Both the position numbers and the translations under genes were made by a program. A stretch of 64,000 bases of DNA. It comes from JAGVPT01 sp963827085. Its GTDB lineage: Bacteria > Bacteroidota > Ignavibacteria > UBA10030 > UBA8401. Shown here piece after piece: positions 15,740-25,426 of the stretch. Location of the stretch: positions 248,001 through 312,000 of the forward strand of contig CAWGZY010000003.1 of assembly GCA_963827085.1 (NCBI GenBank). Direction: 5' to 3'. How positions within the stretch are numbered: position 1 is the first letter of the stretch; the number at the start of each line of letters is the position of its first letter. Below the pieces are notes generated by a model. The model was given only the letters and a program-made list of their open reading frames with translations, was not told where the DNA came from and searched no databases.

Positions 15740-16768
15740 TCAATTGGTGGATGGTGCGCCGAGTTCCAGGCCGGCGACAGCGCTCTCTGAAATCGGAGAA
15801 AATGATTTCCTGAGAAATTTCCGATAACCGACTGCGGCGATCATTGCACCGTTATCAGTGCAGTACTCGAGCTTTGGCACGAATAGTCGAACATGAGCAT
15901 GGGAAGCGGCTGCGCTCATCTCTTTGCGAAGAGCAGAGTTGGCGGAGACGCCCCCTGCCATGGCAATATCATTTACTCCATATTCCTTCGCTGCAGCAAT
16001 CGTTTTACTCACCAGCACATCGACCACCGACGCCTGAAAGCTTGCACAAACATCCGCTAACTGCCGCTGTGAAATGCCGGCACGGTGGTTGTCGCGCAGA
16101 TAATACAATACAGAAGTCTTGATCCCGCTGAAACTGAATCCAAATGGATCATCGTCCAAAAACGATCGGGGGAAATTAATCGCATCGGCGTTCCCTTCTT
16201 TTGCGAGACCATCGACTTTGGGCCCTCCTGGATAGCCAAGCTCCAGCATCTTTGCGACTTTGTCGAACGCCTCCCCCGCTGCATCGTCGCGCGTTTGACC
16301 GATTAGTGCATACTGAAAATCTTCGCGCAATACGATCAGTTGGGTATGGCCGCCGGAAACGGTGAGGCACACAAAGGGAAACGACGGAAATGGTTCTTCA
16401 ATAAAATTCGAATAGATGTGCGCCTCCATGTGATTGACGCCGATAAAGGGAATCCCGAGACCGTAAGCAAACGATTTGCCAAAATTCAGACCGACAAGCA
16501 GCGAACCCATCAAGCCTGGCCCGACTACCCCGGCAACGGCAGACAATTCAGATTGGGCGACATTGGCCTTCGCTAACGCCTCCTGAACAATGGGAATCAT
16601 CAGCTTCTGATGTGCACGCGAGGCAAGTTCGGGCACGACCCCTCCGTATTGCTCGTGAACAAATTGTGAAGAGACGACATTTGAGAGCAATACACCGTCG
16701 CGCATAACGGCGGCAGACGTTTCGTCGCATGAAGTTTCTATTCCCAGGATTGTCGCTGCTGTGATCAT
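15740..16768 (-). CDS. tsaD: tRNA threonylcarbamoyladenosine transferase TsaD
   Basis: 342 residues. ILGIETSCDETSAAV at the start, the metal-binding HMEAH motif, SGGHTQL and the closing region with MAGGVSANSALR are diagnostic of TsaD/Kae1. It transfers the threonylcarbamoyl group to A37 of ANN-decoding tRNAs together with TsaB and TsaE. ATG 16768 begins right at the conserved fold; an upstream start at 16801 would add 11 unconserved residues. Divergent from dacB. Confidence 0.95.
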   Translation of the reverse strand: MITAATILGIETSCDETSAAVMRDGVLLSNVVSSQFVHEQYGGVVPELASRAHQKLMIPIVQEALAKANVAQSELSAVAGVVGPGLMGSLLVGLNFGKSFAYGLGIPFIGVNHMEAHIYSNFIEEPFPSFPFVCLTVSGGHTQLIVLREDFQYALIGQTRDDAAGEAFDKVAKMLELGYPGGPKVDGLAKEGNADAINFPRSFLDDDPFGFSFSGIKTSVLYYLRDNHRAGISQRQLADVCASFQASVVDVLVSKTIAAAKEYGVNDIAMAGGVSANSALRKEMSAAASHAHVRLFVPKLEYCTDNGAMIAAVGYRKFLRKSFSPISESAVAGLELGAPSTN

Positions 16769-17225
16769 GTTTAAATATAACAATTGAGATGAGAATATCA
16801 AAAATTGGGTAGTCTCTTAATTAAAACAAAGTTCAAGGGACATTTTACGGATAGTTGAAAACATTGCGCAAATTCCAAGGGAGATGGCTTCGCCGGACGC
16901 TACGCCGCAAGGGAAACATATCCATTCTCTTTGCGGCTTAGCGACTTTGCGTGAGCAAACTTCACAACTATCCTAAATTAAGACAATACCAAAAATGGCG
17001 GCGGGCAAGTTTCATAAACCTTCCGAAGGTTCGTTTGGATTTTTTGAATACCTCACCATCGCTCACTGTCCAAAGAAAACCTTCGGAAGGTTTGTGCAAA
17101 AGTGTCCGACAGCTCCCACAGAACGTAGTTTGCAGCCTCCTTATCTTGCGTGCCCGGAAAATTCTTTCTACATTGCATTATATACTATTATCATTCCGAA
17201 AAGACACGTACTATACAACGCATTG
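16769..17225. other. Divergent intergenic region tsaD/dacB
   Basis: 457 bases between divergent genes. It holds repeat copy B (17017-17092) and a phrase CTTTGCGGCTTAGCGACTTT near 16920-16945 that resembles degenerate dispersed repeats. The dacB frame stays open through the repeat up to 16995, but the lipoprotein signal shows translation begins at 17226. Promoters for both genes must lie here; I could not fix them. Confidence 0.6.
17017..17092. repeat. Dispersed palindrome-ended repeat, copy B
   Basis: AACCTTCCGAAGGTT at 17017-17031 and its complement at 17078-17092 bound a 46-base core. Reverse-complemented copy A (10624-10703) aligns to it end to end. It lies upstream of dacB and could place an RNA hairpin in the dacB leader. 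Confidence 0.85.
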
Positions 17226-18707
17226 ATGAAACGACTCCTCCTCTTTTCCCTTTTTGCAGTGTTCGCAATAACCTTCGACGGCTGTTCCACCATTGAGCAT
17301 TTGACACAGCGAGAAACACCTCTTGAGCAATTTCGTGCCAGCATCGATGCACTTCTTTCGGACTCTATTTTTACCGCGACGAAATGCGGTATAAAAATCG
17401 TCTCGCTCGACAATGACGAAATCCTCTACGAACGCGATGCCACCATGCTCCTCCGACCGGCATCCAATATGAAACTGATCACAGCGGCTGCGGCCTTATC
17501 AATACTTGGGAAAAATTTTGCATTGAAGACGGAAATGTATGCGGACACGATCATCAATAACGGCGTCCTCCACGGAAATATTTATCTAAAAGGATTTGGC
17601 GATCCGGATTTCAATTCGGCACAGCTGGCAGACTTGCTTTCAACGTTGAAAGCAAGAGGCGTTACACAAATTGAAGGGAATGTAGTCGGCGACGCAACCT
17701 ATTTCGACGACGAGCGGTGGGGGGTCGGCTGGATGTGGGATGACGAGCCGGCGGGGTTCGCGGCATATAATTCCGCCCTTTCGATCAACCGAAATTGCGT
17801 GGAAGCGACCGTCGCTCCCTCGAACATTGCTGGAGACACCGCCCTCGTCTCTATCGATCCGCCGACACAATATGTCTCTCTCATCAACACAGCGACGACA
17901 GGCGCTGACACCGCAGCACTAACGCTTGAAATTTCCCGAAAATTTAAAGAACGGCTCAATGTCGTTACAGTGAAGGGACAAATCCCGCGGGGAGCGAAAC
18001 CGCAAAAGGAGGCTATTTCAGTGTGGGGTCCGGAGATGTATTTTCTCACGCTTGTCAAAGAAGAATTGCATCGCCAAAATATCGTATTCGATGGAAAGTT
18101 GCAGTTGGATACGATCCCTTCGGCTGCCGTTCTCCTTGCCCGCCATCTTCAGCCGATCGATTCGATGGTCGTGTTTCTGAATAAGATGAGCGACAACCTT
18201 TCAGCAGAGAACATGGTAAAAATCCTCGGGGCGGAATCGTACGGCGCTCCAGGCACAACCGAACACGGCATCTCGTCCGTGAAACGCACCCTCTATACTT
18301 TCGGCATCGACACAACAAAATTTCTTATGGTTGACGGCTCGGGTGTATCCCATTATGATTTGTTGACGCCGGACATTTTGGTCGCACTCCTTCGCGGAAT
18401 GCATTCCAAAAAAGATATATTTGATTTATATTATTCTTCTCTTCCCAACGCGGGGGTTGACGGTTTGCTTGCTAACAGGATGAGAGGAACGCCGGCACAA
18501 AACAATCTTCACGCAAAGACGGGGACACTTGGAGGAGTCAGTGCATTGTCAGGATATGTCGCAACGGCTGACGGCGAAATGCTTGGATTCTCGATCATGA
18601 TGCAGAATTACATCGGACCGGGGGAACCGTACAGAAAAATACAGGATGCCATAGGCGCACTCATGGCGGGATTCTCCCGCAAAAGCGGTTCCGCCAGCCA
18701 CAACTAA
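17226..18707 (+). CDS. dacB: D-alanyl-D-alanine carboxypeptidase/endopeptidase, PBP4 type
   Basis: 493 residues. A lipoprotein signal (FDGC, Cys20) targets it to the envelope. The serine active site is SNMK at 80-83, followed by SDNLSAENM (SxN motif) and HAKTGTL (KTG motif), the class C penicillin-binding protein set. It trims or cleaves peptidoglycan peptides. The start at ATG 17226 is fixed by the signal peptide. A hairpin terminator overlaps the stop codon. Confidence 0.93.
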   Translation: MKRLLLFSLFAVFAITFDGCSTIEHLTQRETPLEQFRASIDALLSDSIFTATKCGIKIVSLDNDEILYERDATMLLRPASNMKLITAAAALSILGKNFALKTEMYADTIINNGVLHGNIYLKGFGDPDFNSAQLADLLSTLKARGVTQIEGNVVGDATYFDDERWGVGWMWDDEPAGFAAYNSALSINRNCVEATVAPSNIAGDTALVSIDPPTQYVSLINTATTGADTAALTLEISRKFKERLNVVTVKGQIPRGAKPQKEAISVWGPEMYFLTLVKEELHRQNIVFDGKLQLDTIPSAAVLLARHLQPIDSMVVFLNKMSDNLSAENMVKILGAESYGAPGTTEHGISSVKRTLYTFGIDTTKFLMVDGSGVSHYDLLTPDILVALLRGMHSKKDIFDLYYSSLPNAGVDGLLANRMRGTPAQNNLHAKTGTLGGVSALSGYVATADGEMLGFSIMMQNYIGPGEPYRKIQDAIGALMAGFSRKSGSASHN

Positions 18708-18744
18708 AACGGCCGCCGTAATTTCACCGGCAGCCGTTTTAGTT
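18702..18744. terminator. Bidirectional terminator between dacB and DUF4097 gene
   Basis: AACTAAAACGGC (18702-18713) and GCCGTTTTAGTT (18733-18744) form a 12-base stem with an A-rich 5' and T-rich 3' side on both strands. It overlaps the dacB stop and lies 20 bases from the end of the convergent DUF4097 gene, so it can serve both. Confidence 0.8.
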
Positions 18745-18763
18745 GCAATAACTACGGAGAATT

Positions 18764-19768
18764 TTACTTCAACGTTTTCACTCTTACATCTCCGCCGGAT
18801 GTTTCGGCCCGGATGATGTTTCCGCCTCCGTTGATCTTTCCGCGCAATTCATCATCGGCCATATCCCCTTTAACCGTAATCGGAAGCTCGCATCGGACTT
18901 TTCCGCCGCTTGTCGACGCTTCCAGATTTGCCGTAATGGAGTCGTTCACAAAAATGTTAATGTCTCCTCCCGAACTGTGTACATCGATGCCTTTATTATC
19001 GCCGATCAATTTTAACGTGATACCGCCGCCGGATGTTTCAGCATGGACGCTCCCCTCGATGGATGAAAGTTCTACCTCACCGCCGGACGTTTCTACATCA
19101 ACACCGCCGGAAACGCCGTCTGCGTGGACGTTCCCCCCCGAGGTTACGCCTTTCAAACTCCCTTTAACTTTCGTCACGTCAATATTTCCCCCAGAAGTGT
19201 TGATATCGACCGTCCCGTCGACAGCGTCAATTGTCAGGTTACCGCCGCTTGTTTCAAATCGTACGTCCCCCTCCAGGTCGCGCAGCGTCATATTTCCGCC
19301 GGACGTGCTTGCTTTTACAGAAAATTTTTTGGGAACCGTCACATGATACCTCACGTCCAGATCGCCGACATCCCACTTGAAAAAATTATTATCGTTTGCT
19401 TTTCCGATGATCGAAATGCGGTCGGGGCTTTCTGAAAACTTCACGTCGAATTTTTCGGACCGGCGGTCGCTTCCTTCAATATCGACTTTGACAAGAACTT
19501 CCTCTTTGTCCCATGTTATGATATCGATGTCGCCAGCATCGGTATCGAGCAAAAGGTTGCCGCCGCTTTTCACGGAGAATGCTTTTTCAATATGCCGGTT
19601 TGTCGAAGACTCATCCTGACCAAACATCGACTTGAGTTCATCGCGGGGAGAATCGGCTTCGGGTTTCTCAAATTGCGAATTTGAGTACAAGACCATAACG
19701 CTGCCGAACAGTACACCAATAACGATGAAAATAATAATTTTAACCCATGAACCAGGTGAAATTCTCAT
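18764..19768 (-). CDS. DUF4097-type beta-strand repeat protein
   Basis: 334 residues. A transmembrane helix (about 10-30) is followed by an exported region of repeated SGG units: TSGGNMTL, TSGGNLTI, TSGGNIDV, TSGGNVHA, VSGGVDV, TSGGEVEL, TSGGGITL, SSGGDINI and TSGGKVRC, about 20 residues apart. This is the DUF4097 right-handed beta-helix-like pattern. A role as an envelope adhesin or scaffold is a family guess. ATG 19768 has AAGGAG five bases upstream; a GTG two codons earlier is less likely. Confidence 0.85.
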   Translation of the reverse strand: MRISPGSWVKIIIFIVIGVLFGSVMVLYSNSQFEKPEADSPRDELKSMFGQDESSTNRHIEKAFSVKSGGNLLLDTDAGDIDIITWDKEEVLVKVDIEGSDRRSEKFDVKFSESPDRISIIGKANDNNFFKWDVGDLDVRYHVTVPKKFSVKASTSGGNMTLRDLEGDVRFETSGGNLTIDAVDGTVDINTSGGNIDVTKVKGSLKGVTSGGNVHADGVSGGVDVETSGGEVELSSIEGSVHAETSGGGITLKLIGDNKGIDVHSSGGDINIFVNDSITANLEASTSGGKVRCELPITVKGDMADDELRGKINGGGNIIRAETSGGDVRVKTLK

Positions 19769-20003
19769 AACCACTCCTTGGTATGTGCTCGTAATCGTGT
19801 CGCTCTTGTATAGGTAACGAAATTTTTACCGAAAAGTTACAAGGTGTTACAGCTTGGAGAACGGTTGGGCGCTGCCCGTTTCATACGTAATCCGATTGTT
19901 TAAAGCGATTGGATAACTGAAGTTGACCCGCAACCAGCCGCTGCCGTTAATTGCATCTCGGCATCGATTTTTGTATAATTTCTTACTACCCTTTGAATAC
20001 ATC

Positions 20004-20972
20004 ATGATCAAATATGTTTCGATTCTTTGTGCGATTGCCTTTTTTTTATCGTGCAGCCAGCACCAGGAAAAAACAATTCCACAGCAAGCCCCGGCCGCGC
20101 AAACTCTTCCGGGAAAAATGAATATACCTGAATTCGACGACCAGAAGGCGTTTGCGTATCTCAAGGCTCAGACCGATTTTGGTCCTCGCAACCCCAATTC
20201 AACCGGCCATCAACAATGCCTCGACTATCTCGCCGGTGAGTTGTCGCACTCTGCCGATAACGCGACCCGGCAGAATTTTATCCACCAAGGATACGGCGAC
20301 GAAGTCCTAAAGCTGACAAATATCTTCGGCTCGTTCAATACCACGGCATCCGACCGGATATTATTGTTGGCGCATTGGGATACTCGTCCGCGTGCAGACG
20401 AAGACAAAGACCCTGCAAAACAAAACCGGCCTATTCTCGGCGCAAACGATGGAGCGAGCGGCGTCGCAGTTTTGCTTGAAATAGCCCGGCTTCTCAAGCA
20501 GGCTCCGCCTCCAATTGGAGTCGACATTCTTTTCGTCGACGGGGAAGATTACGGAAAAAGTCACGACCTCGACAGCTATTTTTTAGGCTCCCGGTATTTT
20601 ATGAAAGTAAAAAGCGAGAACTACAGGCCGCGGTTTGCAATTTTGCTCGATATGGTCGGCTATAAGGATCTTCAAATTCCGATGGAACAAAACTCGATAA
20701 CCTTTGCACCGGAAACAGTCGAGCTCATTTGGTCCACGGCAGAGAATCTCGGCGTAACACAATTTGTGAATGTCCCGGGCGAGGAGATTTCCGACGACCA
20801 TATTCCCCTCAACTCGGGGGGAGTCCCAACCGTCGACATTATTGACTTCCAATATCCGTTCTGGCACACGACGCAGGACACGCCGGACAAGTGCAGCGCC
20901 GAAAGTTTGGGAGCAATCGGTAAGGTATTGATGCATGTGATCTATTCACAACCATCGGTCGCAGCGAAGTAG
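20004..20972 (+). CDS. M28 family lipoprotein peptidase / glutaminyl cyclase-like
   Basis: 322 residues. Lipobox FFLSC places the lipid on Cys17. The zinc site of M28 is visible: LLAHWDTRP (His), LGANDGASG (Asp), VDGEDYG (Glu), LLDMVGYKD (Asp) and YPFWHTTQDT (His). SDDHIPLNSGGVPTVDIID is the pattern of the glutaminyl-peptide cyclotransferase branch, so it may form N-terminal pyroglutamate on exported proteins, as known for Bacteroidota T9SS substrates, or be an aminopeptidase. The frame is open to 19923 but the signal peptide fixes ATG 20004. Confidence 0.88.
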   Translation: MIKYVSILCAIAFFLSCSQHQEKTIPQQAPAAQTLPGKMNIPEFDDQKAFAYLKAQTDFGPRNPNSTGHQQCLDYLAGELSHSADNATRQNFIHQGYGDEVLKLTNIFGSFNTTASDRILLLAHWDTRPRADEDKDPAKQNRPILGANDGASGVAVLLEIARLLKQAPPPIGVDILFVDGEDYGKSHDLDSYFLGSRYFMKVKSENYRPRFAILLDMVGYKDLQIPMEQNSITFAPETVELIWSTAENLGVTQFVNVPGEEISDDHIPLNSGGVPTVDIIDFQYPFWHTTQDTPDKCSAESLGAIGKVLMHVIYSQPSVAAK

Positions 20973-20985
20973 AGAGGAGCGCAGC

Positions 20986-21651
20986 ATGAGAGACAATTCT
21001 CCCGGTACTCATTTCGGATCGTACGAAATCCTGCGCATCCTTGTTCCGGGATTCTATTTTATTTTCGTTTTGTACGTCTACGCGGCCGCCTTCGCATTTT
21101 CAATCTCCCCTTTCGATACATGGGAAATCGGCATCCCGACGTTTTTCATCGGAGGGCTTCTTGCGGGGTTAACGCTCTACGCCAAAGAAAGTCCGAAGAA
21201 ACGGAGAGCCTTCCAGTCGAATCAACCGAGCCAGTTTCTTCTCGAACGGTCGCGCAGAGTAAAAGACGCCCCGGCGATGGACGACGATGAAGCGCGGCAG
21301 CTTTACTTCTACATTCTGAATCATTATATACCGGAGACCGTCCACGAAAAGATTTTTTTCTTCGGGACGATGTACCAGGTCATGATCAGCATTCGGAGAA
21401 CCTCGTTCGGGTTCGGCATTGTTGGATTGGTTCTGCTGGCGGTCGATTTCACGATGAAATCGCATTTTGCTCTTGCTTCCGTCCTCCCCGTTGCCCTTGT
21501 TTGGCTCATCTATGCGACGAACGTCCGTTACAATAAAGCGGACAGAAAAATGCAGGAGAATTATCATGACCAAATCTTCTGGCTCTCCATGAACACGAAA
21601 TTAGTCGACGACCTCATTGCTCAACGTATGCATCTTGACCGCACGCCATGA
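20986..21651 (+). CDS. Membrane protein of unknown function
   Basis: 221 residues, not recognised. Four hydrophobic segments come in two pairs (about 20-45 and 48-66; 140-158 and 160-178) separated by a charged cytoplasmic-type loop containing SRRVKDAPAMDDDEARQ. A GGAG box lies upstream of the ATG. The stop overlaps the prmA start by four bases (ATGA), so the two are translationally coupled. Confidence 0.75.
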   Translation: MRDNSPGTHFGSYEILRILVPGFYFIFVLYVYAAAFAFSISPFDTWEIGIPTFFIGGLLAGLTLYAKESPKKRRAFQSNQPSQFLLERSRRVKDAPAMDDDEARQLYFYILNHYIPETVHEKIFFFGTMYQVMISIRRTSFGFGIVGLVLLAVDFTMKSHFALASVLPVALVWLIYATNVRYNKADRKMQENYHDQIFWLSMNTKLVDDLIAQRMHLDRTP

Positions 21652-22502
21652 GTGAAGTGTACGTTGAGCTCGCGCTGAAGGCCCCTGCCGACGATGCGCT
21701 GCGGGAATTGATTTCTTTTCAGTTGTACGGATTGGGCTTCAGCGGATTTTTGGAAACCGACAACGCCTTCGTTTGCTACATCCCGAAAGCTCTTTGGGAC
21801 GACGCCCTGCAAAACAAAATCCTCTCGATCGTGGCGGAAGAAGGCCATTCCCCGATTTCAATCTCCAGCATCACCGAAATTCAAAATCAAAATTGGAACC
21901 AGCAATGGGAAGAATCCATTCAACCCGTTGAAGTATCGGAAAGAATCGTCGTCGCGCCGTCGTGGCATCCCGTCCCGGAACGCGCGGGAAAAATCGTGCT
22001 CGTCATCGATCCAAAAATGTCGTTTGGAACAGGCTATCACGAGTCCACCCGGCTTATGTTGAGAATGATGGAACGGTTCGTTACGCCGAAATCGTTTGTC
22101 CTTGACGTGGGAACCGGCACGGGAATCCTTGCAATCGCGGCGGTCAAACTAGGCTCCCGTTTTGCCGTGGGAATTGATGTCGATGAATGGTCTCACATCA
22201 ACGCAAAAGAAAATGCCGTCCGAAATGACTGTGAGCAATGCGTGGATATTCGCCTCGGCTCGCTGGAGGTTGTCAAGGAAATTCGATTTGATTTCATCCT
22301 CGCAAACATTACACGGGGCACAATCATCGAACTATTTCCTTCCATGGTTGAGAAGCTCGGCAAGCGCGGGACCATTCTGCTATCGGGGCTTTTAACCGAT
22401 GACCGGAAAATTATTGAGGGCCTTCTGAATAAACACCATTGCACAGTCCTCTCAATCTTTGAAGAGAACGAATGGATCGGTATCGCAGCCCGAAAGACAT
22501 AG
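21648..22502 (+). CDS. prmA: Ribosomal protein L11 methyltransferase
   Basis: 284 residues. The N-terminal substrate-recognition domain leads to NQNWNQQWEESIQPVEV and the Rossmann methyltransferase domain with MSFGTGYHESTRLML, LDVGTGTGILAIAAVKLG (SAM site) and the catalytic-loop motif LANITRG. It trimethylates ribosomal protein uL11. Overlaps the upstream membrane-protein stop and is followed three bases later by ppx/gppA, so it is mid-operon. Confidence 0.95.
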   Translation: MSEVYVELALKAPADDALRELISFQLYGLGFSGFLETDNAFVCYIPKALWDDALQNKILSIVAEEGHSPISISSITEIQNQNWNQQWEESIQPVEVSERIVVAPSWHPVPERAGKIVLVIDPKMSFGTGYHESTRLMLRMMERFVTPKSFVLDVGTGTGILAIAAVKLGSRFAVGIDVDEWSHINAKENAVRNDCEQCVDIRLGSLEVVKEIRFDFILANITRGTIIELFPSMVEKLGKRGTILLSGLLTDDRKIIEGLLNKHHCTVLSIFEENEWIGIAARKT

Positions 22503-22505
22503 CGT

Positions 22506-23435
22506 ATGAGAATCAGCAGCATTGATATCGGCACAAATACCATTCTTCTTCTCATTGCGGATGTGGACGCCAACAGCCTTGTTCGTGTCGTTCATGACCA
22601 ACAGGTCATCGCCCGGATCGGGAAGGGAGTCGACCAACATCACGTCATTAATCAAGAAACATTCCGCCGCGCCGCCGACTTCTTACGGTCGTATCACGAG
22701 ACTTCCGGAAAATTTCAATCGGAGCGAATCATTGCCGTAGGCACGAGTGCACTCCGCGACGCATCGAACAAAAAAGAATTCTGCGAGTTCATCCTTCGAA
22801 CTGTGGGTATTTCAATAGAAATACTTTCCGGAAATGACGAGGCTGAATGGACATACCGTGGAGCCGTTGTCGGGATCAACACCTCAACCGAGAGTTTTAC
22901 AGTGCTGGATATCGGCGGCGGAAGCACGGAGATCATTTCCGGGGCCGGTACACAAATCCTTCATAAAGTGAGCCTCGATATCGGTTGCGTTCGGGCGACG
23001 GAGCGCTTGTTACGCACATCGCCGCCGACAGAACGTGAAATCATTGAAACGCGTGAGCTGATCATGAACAGTCTTAAACAGGTCAGCTTTGTACGAACTG
23101 GGGTATCGCGTGCTATTGGAGTAGCGGGCACCGTTACGACGCTTGCGGCAATGCATCTTCAGTTGGCGCAGTACGACCCGAAGCGGGTCCATGGGTACGA
23201 ATTGCATTACAACGACATTCTGCAATCGTTCAATTTGCTGAAGGGAAAAACCTACGAAGAAATCAAGTCCATTCCTCAGATCTCGGCAGGAAGAGCTGAC
23301 GTGATTTTGGCGGGGGTAATTATCTTGCTCGAATTCATGGAGGCCGCGGGACTGGAGAAAATAACGGTGAGCGACCGAGGGCTTCGGTACGGCATCATAT
23401 TGCGGGAAATTGAACGGAAAAGATCTTCTTACTGA
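22506..23435 (+). CDS. Ppx/GppA family phosphatase
   Basis: 309 residues, the short form that has only the actin-like ATPase-fold domain. ISSIDIGTNTILLLI (phosphate 1), VGTSALRDASNK, LDIGGGSTEII (phosphate 2) and GVAGTVTTLAAM (adenosine-type loop) are diagnostic. It hydrolyses polyphosphate or pppGpp; which of the two cannot be told from the sequence. It follows prmA at once in the same operon. Confidence 0.92.
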   Translation: MRISSIDIGTNTILLLIADVDANSLVRVVHDQQVIARIGKGVDQHHVINQETFRRAADFLRSYHETSGKFQSERIIAVGTSALRDASNKKEFCEFILRTVGISIEILSGNDEAEWTYRGAVVGINTSTESFTVLDIGGGSTEIISGAGTQILHKVSLDIGCVRATERLLRTSPPTEREIIETRELIMNSLKQVSFVRTGVSRAIGVAGTVTTLAAMHLQLAQYDPKRVHGYELHYNDILQSFNLLKGKTYEEIKSIPQISAGRADVILAGVIILLEFMEAAGLEKITVSDRGLRYGIILREIERKRSSY

Positions 23436-23601
23436 CTTGTGTTAAACATTCATAGAGCACTCACGAAGAACACGAAAAACCACGAAGGGTTATCCGGGAT
23501 ACAGTGTTTATTTTCACGGAAAAAATTGCCGTCTTAAAATCTGCAACGTTAAGCCTCTTCGTGCACTTCGCGGATACGCGAGTGTTTTTGCGTACCAGCA
23601 G

Positions 23602-24135
23602 TTACTGAAACTCTGCCGACACTACTTTCGCCTTGCTCGATACACAGGGAGATTCAAGGCTTCCAGGAGTAATGTCCTTGAACGTTTCCTGAGTTTTTCC
23701 AATCATTCGCGCGGCGATCTTGCATCGCTTCACGGCGACAACATTCCCGGTAGCATCAAGATACGTGAACTCCAGCACCACGGATGCAAGCTTGTGCACG
23801 GATTCGTTATTGAGTTCCACCGAATGGACGGGTTCTGTCCCCGCCGAGTTGATGGTCATGGTCTGGTCAAACACCGTAACTTTCTGGGATTCTTCAACAA
23901 CAGATATTTTCGGCAGCGCTCCTTTCTCAATATCGTCGATCTTCTCCATCTTTAACTGCGCTTCCTTGTACAAAGGGCTTTCTTCCGGAATTTTATCGTA
24001 GTAGTATTCCGCCACTTCGTACTGTTTTGCCGCGAAATATTCATCCCCTTTCTGAAGATTGTTCGGCGCTTGCTCGAGCGTATTATCACATCCGAACAAA
24101 AGCATTGAGACAATGACGGTAAGGAGGAGCTTCAT
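23602..24135 (-). CDS. Lipoprotein of unknown function with TPR-like start
   Basis: 177 residues. MKLLLTVIVSMLLFGC is a clear lipoprotein signal. Residues 30-65 (LQKGDEYFAAKQYEVAEYYY) resemble a single TPR hairpin. The rest is a beta-rich domain with VLEFTYLDATGNVV resembling FxLYD-type extracellular domains. ATG 24135 has AGGA upstream and begins the signal; a TTG at 24150 is rejected. It lies 20 bases after the cysteine desulfurase gene and is probably cotranscribed. Function unknown. Confidence 0.8.
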   Translation of the reverse strand: MKLLLTVIVSMLLFGCDNTLEQAPNNLQKGDEYFAAKQYEVAEYYYDKIPEESPLYKEAQLKMEKIDDIEKGALPKISVVEESQKVTVFDQTMTINSAGTEPVHSVELNNESVHKLASVVLEFTYLDATGNVVAVKRCKIAARMIGKTQETFKDITPGSLESPCVSSKAKVVSAEFQ

Positions 24136-24155
24136 GCTGTTTCCTTTCAAGAAAA

Positions 24156-25334
24156 TTAAACCGGGGCGACCGTGCTTTGGCGCACGACGTTTTCCAAAAT
24201 TTTTACGGCTTTTATTATTTCATCTTTGGTAGTATTCTTTCCGATCGAAAACCGGATGCTCGCCCGAGCTGTTTTTATATCCCGCCCGATCGCGTGGAGC
24301 ACGTGAGACGGTTCCATGCTGCCCGAAGAACAGGCCGAACCGCTGGTCACGGCCACGCCGTGCAGATCCATATTCAGCAACAACGCCTCCCCGTCGATAT
24401 CGGTTTTAGCGCTGTCGAACGAGATATTGACAATAGAAGGGAGTGCATCGGTCGGGTGGCCGTTAAAAAGTATGGAGTCGAATCGCTCCGACAGAAGACG
24501 CTTCAGTTCTTTTTTCAATCCATTCATATGAACTGCATTCTTTTCCAATTCACGCTGGCTCGTTTCGATTGCTTTGGCAAAACCGACAACGAGGGGAATG
24601 TTCTCTGTCCCGGCTCGTCTGTTCCGTTCCTGAGCCCCTCCGTGGAGATATGAATCGACGATAACTCCTTTTCGGATGTAAATTGCCCCGATACCTTTCG
24701 GGCCGTAAAATTTATGGGCAGATATCGCGAGGATGTCGATTGAAAGCGCATCAACGTTGATCGGAATTTTGCCGACAGATTGAACAGTGTCGGAATGAAA
24801 AACAATTCCATGGTCATGTGCGGCCTTCGCGATATCTTCGACTGGCTGGATGGTGCCGATCTCGTTGTTCGCATGCATCACGGAGACAAGGGAGGTGCGA
24901 GGCACAATTGCCGCACGAACCTCATCGGGGTCGACTTTTCCGAACTCATCGACCGGAAGCAGGGTCGCCTCAAAACCATTGCCGGCTAAATACTCGGCGC
25001 TCCGAAGAACGGCATGATGCTCGACGGAAGAAACGATGATATGATTCTTTCCGTGCGTACGCTTTGCAGCAAGTGCAACGCCAAAAAGCGCGTGATTGTC
25101 CGCCTCGGTCCCTCCGCTGGTAAAAAAGATCTCTCCCGGGTTTGCACCGATTGCATGAGCAATCTTTTCCCTGCTCTCCTCGAGAGGAATTTTTGTCTCC
25201 CTGCCGAATGTATGGATTGACGATGCGTTCCCGAATGAGCGGGTAAAATACGGCAGCATCGCTTCGGCCACATCCGGATCGACCGGCGTTGTCGCACTGT
25301 AATCGAGGTAGATTCTTTGAATATCATGGTTCAT
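24156..25334 (-). CDS. Cysteine desulfurase (IscS/NifS family)
   Basis: 392 residues. RIYLDYSATTPVD at the start, SGGTEADNHAL, VMHANNEIGTIQPV, HSDTVQSVG and the PLP lysine in SAHKFYGPKG define class V aminotransferase-fold desulfurases. The catalytic cysteine lies in VTSGSACSSGSMEPSHVL, the IscS/NifS (group I) loop. It delivers sulfur for Fe-S clusters or thiolated tRNA. No iscU or other Fe-S genes are beside it. ATG 25334 is chosen over an upstream TTG. Confidence 0.93.
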   Translation of the reverse strand: MNHDIQRIYLDYSATTPVDPDVAEAMLPYFTRSFGNASSIHTFGRETKIPLEESREKIAHAIGANPGEIFFTSGGTEADNHALFGVALAAKRTHGKNHIIVSSVEHHAVLRSAEYLAGNGFEATLLPVDEFGKVDPDEVRAAIVPRTSLVSVMHANNEIGTIQPVEDIAKAAHDHGIVFHSDTVQSVGKIPINVDALSIDILAISAHKFYGPKGIGAIYIRKGVIVDSYLHGGAQERNRRAGTENIPLVVGFAKAIETSQRELEKNAVHMNGLKKELKRLLSERFDSILFNGHPTDALPSIVNISFDSAKTDIDGEALLLNMDLHGVAVTSGSACSSGSMEPSHVLHAIGRDIKTARASIRFSIGKNTTKDEIIKAVKILENVVRQSTVAPV

Positions 25335-25426
25335 GGTATAAAAATATATCAATCGCTTCAGGAATAATCAACCGAAAGAACTTCACCCCCGGTGAACTTC
25401 TGCTCCTCCCTTGTAAAAAACAAAAA

